Shown piece by piece: positions 1 through 6,526 of a stretch of 13,323 bases of DNA. The notes beneath the pieces are model-generated. The model did not search any database and was not told where the DNA came from. It worked only from the letters and a program-made list of their open reading frames with translations. Within the stretch, counting starts at the first letter, position 1. Each line of letters begins with the position of its first letter. The translations under genes and the position numbers were made by a program. The stretch comes from an uncultured bacterium (GTDB lineage Bacteria > Cyanobacteriota > Vampirovibrionia > Gastranaerophilales > Gastranaerophilaceae). The stretch is taken from the NCBI GenBank assembly GCA_902765655.1, contig CACXAK010000038.1, positions 1 through 13,323 on the forward strand. The letters are read 5' to 3'.

Positions 1-2
1 CA

Positions 3-3000
3 TTAGATAATGATTTAATCAAACAACATCAAATAAATCAACCATCACCACCCTCTACAGAGCAAGTATCAGCCGCTCCAGCGACAGCTACATCAGCTGC
101 GAATAAGCCGGTGCAAATTATCCCGGAGTCATCAGCTCAAGAAAATAAAAAGCCGGTAAAATTATCTGATGAAGCAAGAGCAAAGCAAAGAACTGCGGCT
201 AAGGAATCCCAAGCAGCAAGAGCACGTTCTCATGAAAGTAACGTAAATGAAGTTTCTAAAATGAAAGCGGCATCTGTATCTAACAAACATTCTGATGCTG
301 ATGCAAAAAATGGGATTACAAAAAAATATATTGATATTATAAAAGATGAGAATACAACACCTGAAGAAAAAGTAAGAGATCTTTTAAGAGAGTACTTTAC
401 AAAAAATAATCCTGAATTTGCAAAACTATCAAAAGAAGAACAAGACAAGATTATTGAACAAAAAATCAGTGAACTTATCTCAAAATTTAATCCTAATAAT
501 GAAAATTTGTCGCAAAAAGATATTCTTCAATCATATATGAAAATATCACTTCTTTTATTAAAAACGGACAAAGATGGTGTATCTTTAGACAGTTTGTCTA
601 ATAAACCGGTCGAAGAACTTAATGCAATGTTTAAAAAAAGCAAAAAAGAAGTTTTTGAGCATTTTGTTGACAATATGCAAAATGAAAGTCCGGGAAAAGT
701 GTTACAGGAATCCATCAGGATGTATTTATCTGTAACAGATGCAAATTTTGCATCAAAAAGTAAAAAAGAGCAAAATGAAATAATTAATAATACAAAAGAA
801 AAATTCAGCGAATCATTTGGTTTAAAGGGTGCAACAGAAGAAACAAAAGAAAGATTGAAAAACTATGGTCTTAATATCTTAAAATATTTAATGAAAAATA
901 ATATTTCTATGGAAGATTTTTCAAAAATGTCTTCTACAGAAAAAGAAAAAATTATGGTGGAAGCTGCTTTAAGCCCTAATATATACGAGAAAGTGGATAT
1001 TAAGACAAAGGAAAAATTAGATTACTATAAAACATTGAATGCCGCTTGTATAGCACTGGGAGAAGGCGAGCACACATGGGGAGAAATCCTTGAATACTTT
1101 GAAAAATTAGATAAAACAGGGAACTTGGATGATGAAGAAAGAAAAGTATATAATCAACTAAAAAAAGATAATAAAGAAAACGCTTTTTTGCCCAACGAAA
1201 AAGTTTCTTTTAAGAGTAATATAATTAACGCATTATTAAGTACAAATGATATCAAATCTGATGATAAAAATGTTTCAGGTGGCTTATCTAAGCACTCTGT
1301 GAATGAATTAGTAAAAGATCACATTAAATATGTATTAAGTGAGGTTGAACCTAATTCAGATCTATCAGATGAACAGCTAATGAAACTTATTGAAGGAGCA
1401 AACAACGACCAAAACCTGGACGTTACAAATAGTTTGATTACAGCGCTAAAAGAAAAAGGATGGAATGATGAATCGATTAAAAAAATTACTGCAAGAATTG
1501 ATACATTAAAACATTTAACACACTGCGATAATGATGAAGGAGCATCAGCTGCCGAATTTTCTGACAATATAAGTATGTATGGTACACAAGCCCAAATAGA
1601 AGAAGCTAAAAAAGCCATTGATATTATAATACCTGACAGAAATGATGAATTTGCGTCTGATTATCTGGCAGGTCTTAAACATGATGACAATAGGACTTTT
1701 ACAGATGCCGCAACAAGTGCATTAAATCGAGATGTAAACAGAACCGACGAACAAAGAATAAAAATATTTAAAATTGCGATTGATAATTCAACTCCGGTCA
1801 GACAAGCAATTATAACTCAAAGCTCTATTGAAACGGCATCAAATGAGCAAAAGTTATATTATGGCGAACAATATTCGCACATAAATAATGCCGCAGTAAC
1901 AGAAGGTTTAGCTGCTGCTACTAACAACGAAACAAATTCAAACATAAAAACATTATTAAGTTCTTATGTCGATAACGCAATTAAGAACAATAATTACTCT
2001 CAGGCTGAAATAGATAACATAAACACCGCAAGAGAAACCGGCAAAACATCTTATGAAAGAAATGTGGAATCACAAACAACCACTTCTGCGCAAGCAAAAT
2101 CAGAAACAAAAACTTCGACACAACAAAAAACTCAATCACAAACAAATGTGACAAATCCTTCAACTGCAAAAACAAGCTCTAACAATGCTACAGTCAAACT
2201 TTCTGCTGCTAACACAAATTCCGGACAGCAAATGCAGCAAACATTGTTAAAGTTACAGTACGATTCTGCAGTTGCACAAAAAGAAAAAGCAATGCAGGAT
2301 TTGCAGAACATAATTGATAAAATACAAAACGATCAGGAAGTCCGTGCGCAAAAGCAGGCTGAACTTGCAGAAAAAGCCGCAAGCACTGATGAAGAAATTG
2401 CAGCAGCAATAAAAGAAGCAGATACAAAATCCGCCGATATACAGAAAAATGATGAAACAAAAGTTGCTCAAGAATCAAAAGAATCTGTAGGCGTTCTTAA
2501 CGAAATTGTTGAGACAACAAAAGTTGAAGAAGTTGCAAAAAAATTCAATATATCAGTTGACGACGTCGTAACTCTTAGAGAAGCTCACAGGCAAGGCGAT
2601 TTAAATACAATTTATACAAAATTGGGTTCAATTAGCGCTGATGCTCAAAAGAAATTCATACAATTTCTTTCCCGCAAGGATACTGCAACAATTATCGGTT
2701 TTATTCGCAACCGTGCAACAGATAAATCTTTAATAAAAGAATTGTGCAGATTAAATCCAAATTTGATCAAATCACTTGACCCTGATTTGTTACTTGATTG
2801 CGGTATTGCAAAAGCAGATATTATTAAATATGCAGGGGCTTCGCAATTGGCATCAATGCTTGCAAGTCAGGCAAGGTTAGGTCATACTGATGTTTTAAAT
2901 CAATTCTATGAAGCTTTAGGGTACTCTGAACAACAAATTGCATCTGCAAAAAGAGTTATTCCGGGTTCTGCTGAATGGGAATCTCAAATGAATAATAATA

Positions 3001-3125
3001 TGAAAAATGCAAGCGGGACAACTATTGCATCCACAAGAGTACGCAGCGGAAACTTCCCGGGAGGTCAGACAAGAAAAAAACTTCGCCCGCAGGATTACCC
3101 TGATTACAAAGAATATTTAGCTTAA
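3..3125 (+). CDS. Large low-complexity protein of unknown function, 5'-truncated by window edge
   Basis: The reading frame is open from the first bases of the window, so the gene begins upstream; a GTG at 111 is only an internal Val codon. The visible part is 1040 residues ending at TAA 3123-3125. Rough layout (visible numbering): a Pro/Ala/Ser/Thr-rich stretch to about residue 45; a helical Lys/Glu/Asn-rich region to about 680 containing loosely repeated modules near 121-212, 231-320 and perhaps 433-500; a Ser/Thr/Gln-rich linker around 680-742; an Ala/Glu/Lys/Gln-rich likely coiled coil around 743-833; and a more ordered-looking C-terminal 200 residues ending YPDYKEYLA. No transmembrane segment or enzyme motif is seen in the visible part; any signal peptide would lie outside the window. 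I do not recognise the family. A structural, surface or secreted effector-like role is possible but unsupported. Confidence 0.85.
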   Translation, partial: LDNDLIKQHQINQPSPPSTEQVSAAPATATSAANKPVQIIPESSAQENKKPVKLSDEARAKQRTAAKESQAARARSHESNVNEVSKMKAASVSNKHSDADAKNGITKKYIDIIKDENTTPEEKVRDLLREYFTKNNPEFAKLSKEEQDKIIEQKISELISKFNPNNENLSQKDILQSYMKISLLLLKTDKDGVSLDSLSNKPVEELNAMFKKSKKEVFEHFVDNMQNESPGKVLQESIRMYLSVTDANFASKSKKEQNEIINNTKEKFSESFGLKGATEETKERLKNYGLNILKYLMKNNISMEDFSKMSSTEKEKIMVEAALSPNIYEKVDIKTKEKLDYYKTLNAACIALGEGEHTWGEILEYFEKLDKTGNLDDEERKVYNQLKKDNKENAFLPNEKVSFKSNIINALLSTNDIKSDDKNVSGGLSKHSVNELVKDHIKYVLSEVEPNSDLSDEQLMKLIEGANNDQNLDVTNSLITALKEKGWNDESIKKITARIDTLKHLTHCDNDEGASAAEFSDNISMYGTQAQIEEAKKAIDIIIPDRNDEFASDYLAGLKHDDNRTFTDAATSALNRDVNRTDEQRIKIFKIAIDNSTPVRQAIITQSSIETASNEQKLYYGEQYSHINNAAVTEGLAAATNNETNSNIKTLLSSYVDNAIKNNNYSQAEIDNINTARETGKTSYERNVESQTTTSAQAKSETKTSTQQKTQSQTNVTNPSTAKTSSNNATVKLSAANTNSGQQMQQTLLKLQYDSAVAQKEKAMQDLQNIIDKIQNDQEVRAQKQAELAEKAASTDEEIAAAIKEADTKSADIQKNDETKVAQESKESVGVLNEIVETTKVEEVAKKFNISVDDVVTLREAHRQGDLNTIYTKLGSISADAQKKFIQFLSRKDTATIIGFIRNRATDKSLIKELCRLNPNLIKSLDPDLLLDCGIAKADIIKYAGASQLASMLASQARLGHTDVLNQFYEALGYSEQQIASAKRVIPGSAEWESQMNNNMKNASGTTIASTRVRSGNFPGGQTRKKLRPQDYPDYKEYLA

Positions 3126-3128
3126 TAC

Positions 3129-3157
3129 TTGATTTTTGTTTTCTTTCATGGTGTAAT
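3129..3157 (+). promoter_or_regulatory. Putative sigma70 promoter of ispH
   Basis: TTGATT (3129-3134), a 17-base spacer and TGTAAT (3152-3157) give a good housekeeping-type promoter a few bases after the stop of the preceding large gene. The predicted transcript would start near 3164 and leave a leader of about 50 bases before the ispH TTG start. This is called by eye; the -10 matches consensus at 5 of 6 bases and the -35 at 4 of 6. Confidence 0.5.
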
Positions 3158-3185
3158 TTTCACACAGGGAGTAAATTTTACCCCC
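3151..3185 (+). other. Two small hairpins in the ispH leader region
   Basis: GTGT (3151-3154) can pair with ACAC (3162-3165). GGGAGTAAA (3167-3175) can pair with TTTACCCCC (3177-3185) with one A/C mismatch and a very tight loop. No T-run follows the second stem, so a rho-independent terminator is unlikely. The second stem would lie in the 5' leader of ispH if the promoter at 3129 is used. Function is unknown; it could be chance. Confidence 0.3.
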
Positions 3186-3212
3186 GAGTCCACTTGAAAG
3201 AAGCCAATTTAA

Positions 3213-4082
3213 TTGACTGAAACGAAAGAAATTACATTAGCCAAATATGCCGGGTTTTGTTATGGAGTAAAACGTGCTGTTGATACCGTAAAACAGATTA
3301 AAAATGACAATCCCGACAAAAATGTTTATGTGTTAGGCGAATTGATTCATAATTCTAACGTAATAAAAGAACTTGAATCATTCGGTATTGTTTCGCTTGA
3401 CAAGTTACCTGAAAAAGGAGAAGGAATTTGCGTCATTAGAAGTCACGGAGAAAGCCCTCAAACTTTTGAACAAATTAAAAATGCCGGTTTTGAAGTTTAT
3501 GATTTGACCTGCCCGGATGTAAAAAAAGTTCAGCAGAAAGCAGTTGAGCTTGTTAAAGGAGGTTACTTTCTTGTAGTTGTGGGTAAAGAAGAACATCCAG
3601 AAGTTTCGGCTATTAAGGCAAATGCAAAGCAATTTTCTCAAAATGTCATAGTTACAGATGCTGTAAGTACACTACAATCTGTTGAACAAAAACTAAAAGA
3701 ACATAAAAATATTGGGGTTGTGGTTCAGACGACACAAACTCAAGCAACTCTGAATCCGATTATTGAATATCTTGCCGGTATTTCAAAGGAATTACATATT
3801 GCAAACACAATCTGCCCGAGTACTTCAAGGCGTCAAAAAGAAGTATCCGAACTTGCGCATGTAAACGATTTAATGATTATTGTCGGTTCAAAAAACAGTG
3901 CAAATACAACACATCTGGCAGATATAGCAAACGAATTTACAAAAACAATACATATAGAATCATCTGATGAATTATCAGATCATAGTAATTTGATAAATAA
4001 ATCAAAAAAAATAGGAGTAAGTGCAGGTGCATCTACTCCGCAAAACGTGATAGATAGTGTTATTACCAAATTAAAAGGGTAA
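3213..4082 (+). CDS. ispH: 4-hydroxy-3-methylbut-2-enyl diphosphate reductase (IspH/LytB)
   Basis: Cytosolic iron-sulfur enzyme of the MEP (non-mevalonate) pathway that reduces HMBPP to IPP and DMAPP. At 289 residues it has the usual bacterial length. The three cluster-binding cysteines are C16 (GFCYGVKRA), C100 (DLTCPDV) and C201 (TICPST). Substrate-binding and catalytic residues are in place: H46 (ELIHN), H78 (RSHGE), H128 and E130 (EEHPE), T173/T174 (QTTQ), S226/N228 (GSKNS) and S274 (GASTP). The start is a TTG at 3213. A TAA stop lies directly upstream in frame (3210-3212) and no ATG precedes the conserved GFCYGV motif, so TTG is forced; GAAAGAAG about 10 bases upstream is only a weak ribosome-binding site. 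An S1-domain coding region follows after 59 bases in the -1 frame. IspH-S1 fusions are known in Clostridia, which makes this junction notable. Confidence 0.97.
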   Translation: MTETKEITLAKYAGFCYGVKRAVDTVKQIKNDNPDKNVYVLGELIHNSNVIKELESFGIVSLDKLPEKGEGICVIRSHGESPQTFEQIKNAGFEVYDLTCPDVKKVQQKAVELVKGGYFLVVVGKEEHPEVSAIKANAKQFSQNVIVTDAVSTLQSVEQKLKEHKNIGVVVQTTQTQATLNPIIEYLAGISKELHIANTICPSTSRRQKEVSELAHVNDLMIIVGSKNSANTTHLADIANEFTKTIHIESSDELSDHSNLINKSKKIGVSAGASTPQNVIDSVITKLKG

Positions 4083-4141
4083 TAATTTCTTCATATAAGG
4101 AGATTCAATCACACGCAGTAGCAGACATTGTAGAAGGTACA

Positions 4142-5176
4142 GTGTTAAAAAAAGAAAAAGATGGTTATCTTGTAAGCGTTCACGGAACGAAGACAGAAGC
4201 ATTCTTACCTGAAAAAGAAATCTCATCCTCTGAAGATGCCGGTTCATTAGAAATCGGTGACGTAAAAGAATTTTACGTTTTAAAAGAAGAATCAGATGAA
4301 GACGGAATGTTATTATCACTTAAGAGATTAGCGTTCGCTCAGGCATGGGCTCAGCTTAACGACGCAAAAGTTCAGGGTGACACTATCCTTGCAAAAGTCG
4401 TAAGCGTTGTTAAAGGCGGCGTATTAGTTGACATCGCAGATTTGAAAGGTTTTATTCCTTCATCTCAATTAAGAACAGGTACACCGTTTGACGGTCTTTT
4501 GGATCAAAAAATTGAAGTAAAAGTATTAGAAGCAGATCCTAAGAAAAATAAACTTATCTTATCTCAAAGACAAGCTATTGCTGAACAAAGAGATCAGGTT
4601 GTTGATAATATTCTTTCAACTCTTGAAGAAGATATGGTTGTAAAAGGTGAAGTCGTAAGAATTGCTGATTTTGGTGCTTTCATCGACATCAACGGGATTG
4701 ACGGTTTATTACCTATTTCCGAAATTTCATGGTCAAGAATTAAACATCCGTCAGATGTAATTTCTTTAGGCGAAACTTTGGAAGTTAAAATCATTAAAAT
4801 TGATAACGAATTAAAAAGAATATCATTATCATTAAAGAGAATGGGTGAAGATCCATGGCAGCAAATCGAAGGACAGTTCTCTGAAGGCCAGGTAATCACC
4901 GGTACAGTAAATAAAGTTACCGGATTTGGAGCTTTCATCAACATCTTCCCGGGCGTTGAAGCATTATTACCTGTTTCAGAAATGGCTGAAGAAAATGTTA
5001 ATCCGTTCAACAAATTCAAAGTTGGTGACAGTGTTGAAGTTCTTATTAAGAAATTCAAAGTTGGTGACAGTGTTGAAGTTCTTATTAAGAAGTTCACTCC
5101 GCAAGAACACAGAATTGCATTGAGCATCAAGGATATCAATTCAGATGCAGCAGCAACTGAAGAATCAGCTGAATAA
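4142..5176 (+). CDS. rpsA: 30S ribosomal protein S1 (four S1/OB domains), start uncertain
   Basis: RNA-binding S1-repeat protein expected to help mRNA binding on the 30S subunit. Four S1 domains can be read (numbering from the GTG at 4142): about 1-63, 78-144, 164-234 and 248-330, the last two with the typical GFGAF/DFGAF and LLPVSE/LLPISE strands. GTG at 4142 is the only canonical start, with AGAAGG 4 bases upstream. However, the frame is open back to 4058, and residues just before the GTG (ADIVEGT, from about 4121) form the first strand of S1 domain 1. The true N-terminus therefore probably lies upstream. AAGGAG at 4097-4102 looks like a ribosome-binding site but no ATG, GTG or TTG follows it in frame; ATT at 4103 is in frame but too close. 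A non-AUG start, a lost start, or -1 frameshifting from ispH are the options. Domain 4 carries an exact 13-residue duplication (291-303 and 304-316). A strong hairpin follows the stop. Confidence 0.9.
   Translation: MLKKEKDGYLVSVHGTKTEAFLPEKEISSSEDAGSLEIGDVKEFYVLKEESDEDGMLLSLKRLAFAQAWAQLNDAKVQGDTILAKVVSVVKGGVLVDIADLKGFIPSSQLRTGTPFDGLLDQKIEVKVLEADPKKNKLILSQRQAIAEQRDQVVDNILSTLEEDMVVKGEVVRIADFGAFIDINGIDGLLPISEISWSRIKHPSDVISLGETLEVKIIKIDNELKRISLSLKRMGEDPWQQIEGQFSEGQVITGTVNKVTGFGAFINIFPGVEALLPVSEMAEENVNPFNKFKVGDSVEVLIKKFKVGDSVEVLIKKFTPQEHRIALSIKDINSDAAATEESAE
5012..5089 (+). repeat. Perfect 39-bp tandem duplication inside rpsA
   Basis: Bases 5012-5050 and 5051-5089 are identical with no difference, and the copy after them continues for a few more bases with one change (AAGTTC instead of AAATTC). 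Being 39 bases long it keeps the frame and duplicates KFKVGDSVEVLIK (residues 291-303 and 304-316) in the fourth S1 domain. In other S1 domains this strand occurs once. Complete identity implies either a very recent slippage or recombination event, or an assembly artefact. Confidence 0.97.
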
Positions 5177-5190
5177 TAAAACACAAAAAC

Positions 5191-5231
5191 AAAAAATAAA
5201 GGGTGTACAAACTGTACATCCTTTATTTTTT
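5191..5231. terminator. Bidirectional rho-independent terminator between rpsA and the convergent phosphatase-family gene
   Basis: Arms 5191-5209 and 5213-5231 form a 19-bp stem with a single G/T wobble and a 3-base loop (AAC). The core is GGGTGTACA paired with TGTACATCC. The outer part is an A-tract on the left and a T-tract on the right, so either strand reads a stem followed by a U-run. It lies 14 bases after the rpsA stop and 16 bases from the minus-strand gene's stop, as expected for a shared terminator of two convergent genes. Confidence 0.9.
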
Positions 5232-5247
5232 GCAAAATTTAAAAATA

Positions 5248-5871
5248 TTATAGCGGTACGTGCCCACAATATACAAGACTTGCCCAATTTTCAAAATAAC
5301 TGATTTGAGTAACACTACCCGTTCTTATATATATTTTTAGCAACTTATCAGCAGGGATACCTAATGCCCCGCAAATTGCCGCCTGAATAACATCTGGATG
5401 TGTGACTATAATTATTCTGTTTCCTGTATTCTTTTCAACAAGGTCATCGATTACCTTTTTTATTCTGCTTATATACTTAACCGTACTTTCACCCGTGTTA
5501 CCTTCATCAGATTCAAGATTAGCAAGAATATGAGATATTCCGTCCGGATACATTGCCAAAATCTGTTCATAAGTCAAGCCATTCCATTGACCGCATTGCC
5601 TTGATGTTAAATCCTCAACAATTTCAAAATCCTGTTTAAACAACTTTGAAACCAACTCAGCAGACTGCTGTGTACGCACGGCAGGGGATGAATAAATAAC
5701 ATCATTCTTGACAGCACGTGATTTTAAATACTTTACAACATTTTCAATTTCATCAACACCTTCTTCTGACAAAGGCGGATAGTTGGCAGCATCAGAAAAA
5801 CGACCTTCTTCCGAATAGATAGTTGCCCCGTGACATACAAATGTAATTTTACATTTTCTATTAAAATACAT
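5248..5871 (-). CDS. Histidine phosphatase (phosphoglycerate mutase-like) family protein with altered active site
   Basis: A 207-residue cytosolic protein of the histidine phosphatase superfamily. Members normally transfer phosphate through a catalytic His in an RHG motif. Seen here: VCHGAT at 12-17 in place of the usual (V)RHGET, so H14 is kept but the phosphate-binding Arg is Cys13. SSPAVRTQQSAE (61-72) supplies the second conserved Arg (R66). The L-x-E-x(3)-G-x-W-x-G block reads LTSRQCGQWNG (88-98), with Ser90 where the acid/base Glu usually sits. The second His is in VTHPD (H158). Loss of Arg and Glu suggests a divergent enzyme or a pseudoenzyme; substrate cannot be told. The start ATG is preceded by AGGAG at good spacing and by an extended -10 box. 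It is convergent with rpsA and divergent from the leuD-like gene. The fold assignment is firm, the activity is not. Confidence 0.88.
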   Translation of the reverse strand: MYFNRKCKITFVCHGATIYSEEGRFSDAANYPPLSEEGVDEIENVVKYLKSRAVKNDVIYSSPAVRTQQSAELVSKLFKQDFEIVEDLTSRQCGQWNGLTYEQILAMYPDGISHILANLESDEGNTGESTVKYISRIKKVIDDLVEKNTGNRIIIVTHPDVIQAAICGALGIPADKLLKIYIRTGSVTQISYFENWASLVYCGHVPL

Positions 5872-5888
5872 AAATTTCTCCTAGTATA

Positions 5889-5897
5889 ATTATAGCA
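5889..5897 (-). promoter_or_regulatory. Extended -10 promoter element for the phosphatase-family gene
   Basis: On the minus strand the bases read TGCTATAAT, a perfect extended -10 (TGn TATAAT), without a clear -35. Transcription would start about 6-7 bases downstream, giving a leader of only about 11 bases that begins with the ribosome-binding site AGGAG (near 5878-5882) before the ATG at 5871. No equally clear promoter was found on the plus strand for the divergent leuD-like gene; TAGTAT at 5916-5921 is a weak possibility. Confidence 0.5.
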
Positions 5898-5940
5898 CAG
5901 TTTTCATTTTTGCGGTAGTATAGAGAAAAAGGAGAAGAAT

Positions 5941-6438
5941 ATGAAGGGTAAAGCTTTTAAATTTGGGGATAATATCTCAACAGATCATATTGCTCCGGGC
6001 AGATTATACCACTTGCGCTCGGATCTAAACGAATTTGCCAAGCATGTACTTGAAGATGCTGACGAAACATTCGCTTCAAGAATGAAAAAAGGCGATTTTG
6101 TAGTAGCTGGGAACAATTTTGGATTAGGTTCTTCCCGAGAACACGCGCCTAGAATAATGAAAATTGCAGGTGTCGGGGCTGTTTTGGCAAAATCATTTGC
6201 AAGAATATTTTACAGAAATGCAATAAATATAGGGCTTTTAGCAATTGAATGCGATACTGATTCGATTGAAGACGGAGATGAACTCGATTTAGACGTTGAA
6301 AAAGGTGTAATAACCAACCTGACAAACGGCGCAATCATACAGATAGAACCACTTCCGCCTGTAATGATAAAATTACTAAATGACGGCGGACTTGTCGAAC
6401 ATATTAAGAAGAACGGAGATTTTAAACTGACGGACTAA
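5941..6438 (+). CDS. leuD: 3-isopropylmalate dehydratase small subunit (LeuD-type; homoaconitase family)
   Basis: The 165-residue swivelling small subunit of an aconitase-superfamily hydro-lyase. With a large LeuC-type 4Fe-4S subunit it would isomerise 2- and 3-isopropylmalate in leucine synthesis. Family marks: FGDNISTDHIAPGR at 8-21, NFGLGSSREHAP at 59-70 (the substrate-recognition loop, with Leu62 where Cys is common) and SFARIFYRNAINIGL at 85-99. The length fits the short archaeal/bacterial type that also includes homoaconitase and dimethylmalate dehydratase subunits, so substrate specificity is not certain. ATG 5941 has a strong ribosome-binding site (AGGAG 5930-5934, 6 bases away). No leuC, leuA or leuB is next to it, so the large subunit must be encoded elsewhere. 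It stands as its own unit, divergent from the gene at 5248-5871. Confidence 0.9.
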   Translation: MKGKAFKFGDNISTDHIAPGRLYHLRSDLNEFAKHVLEDADETFASRMKKGDFVVAGNNFGLGSSREHAPRIMKIAGVGAVLAKSFARIFYRNAINIGLLAIECDTDSIEDGDELDLDVEKGVITNLTNGAIIQIEPLPPVMIKLLNDGGLVEHIKKNGDFKLTD

Positions 6439-6467
6439 TTGACTTCGACCGTTTATTTTCTTAATAT
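6439..6467 (+). promoter_or_regulatory. Sigma70-type promoter of the SEC-C protein gene
   Basis: TTGACT (6439-6444), exactly 17 bases, then TAATAT (6462-6467). The -35 begins directly after the stop codon of the leuD-like gene. Predicted start is near 6474, leaving about 53 bases of leader before ATG 6527. The -35 matches consensus at 5 of 6 bases. Confidence 0.65.
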
Positions 6468-6526
6468 ATTTGAGATTTTTTACAATTAATTATATTCTTG
6501 AAACATAAAGACTTAAGGGGAGAAAA

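Noticed and set aside
1981..2478. Several minus-strand open frames rich in Leu/Phe/Cys opposite the large first gene
   Set aside because: They are antisense shadows of A-rich Lys/Gln/Glu codons and lack start signals or family motifs.
111..3125. GTG at 111 as the true start of the first gene
   Set aside because: The frame has no stop back to the first bases of the window and reads a Pro/Ala/Ser-rich protein stretch, so the GTG is an internal Val and the gene is truncated by the edge.
4594..5235. 213-residue minus-strand open frame over rpsA
   Set aside because: It is antisense to a clear S1 protein, runs into the terminator, has no family features, and its repeated segment is just the mirror of the 39-bp duplication.
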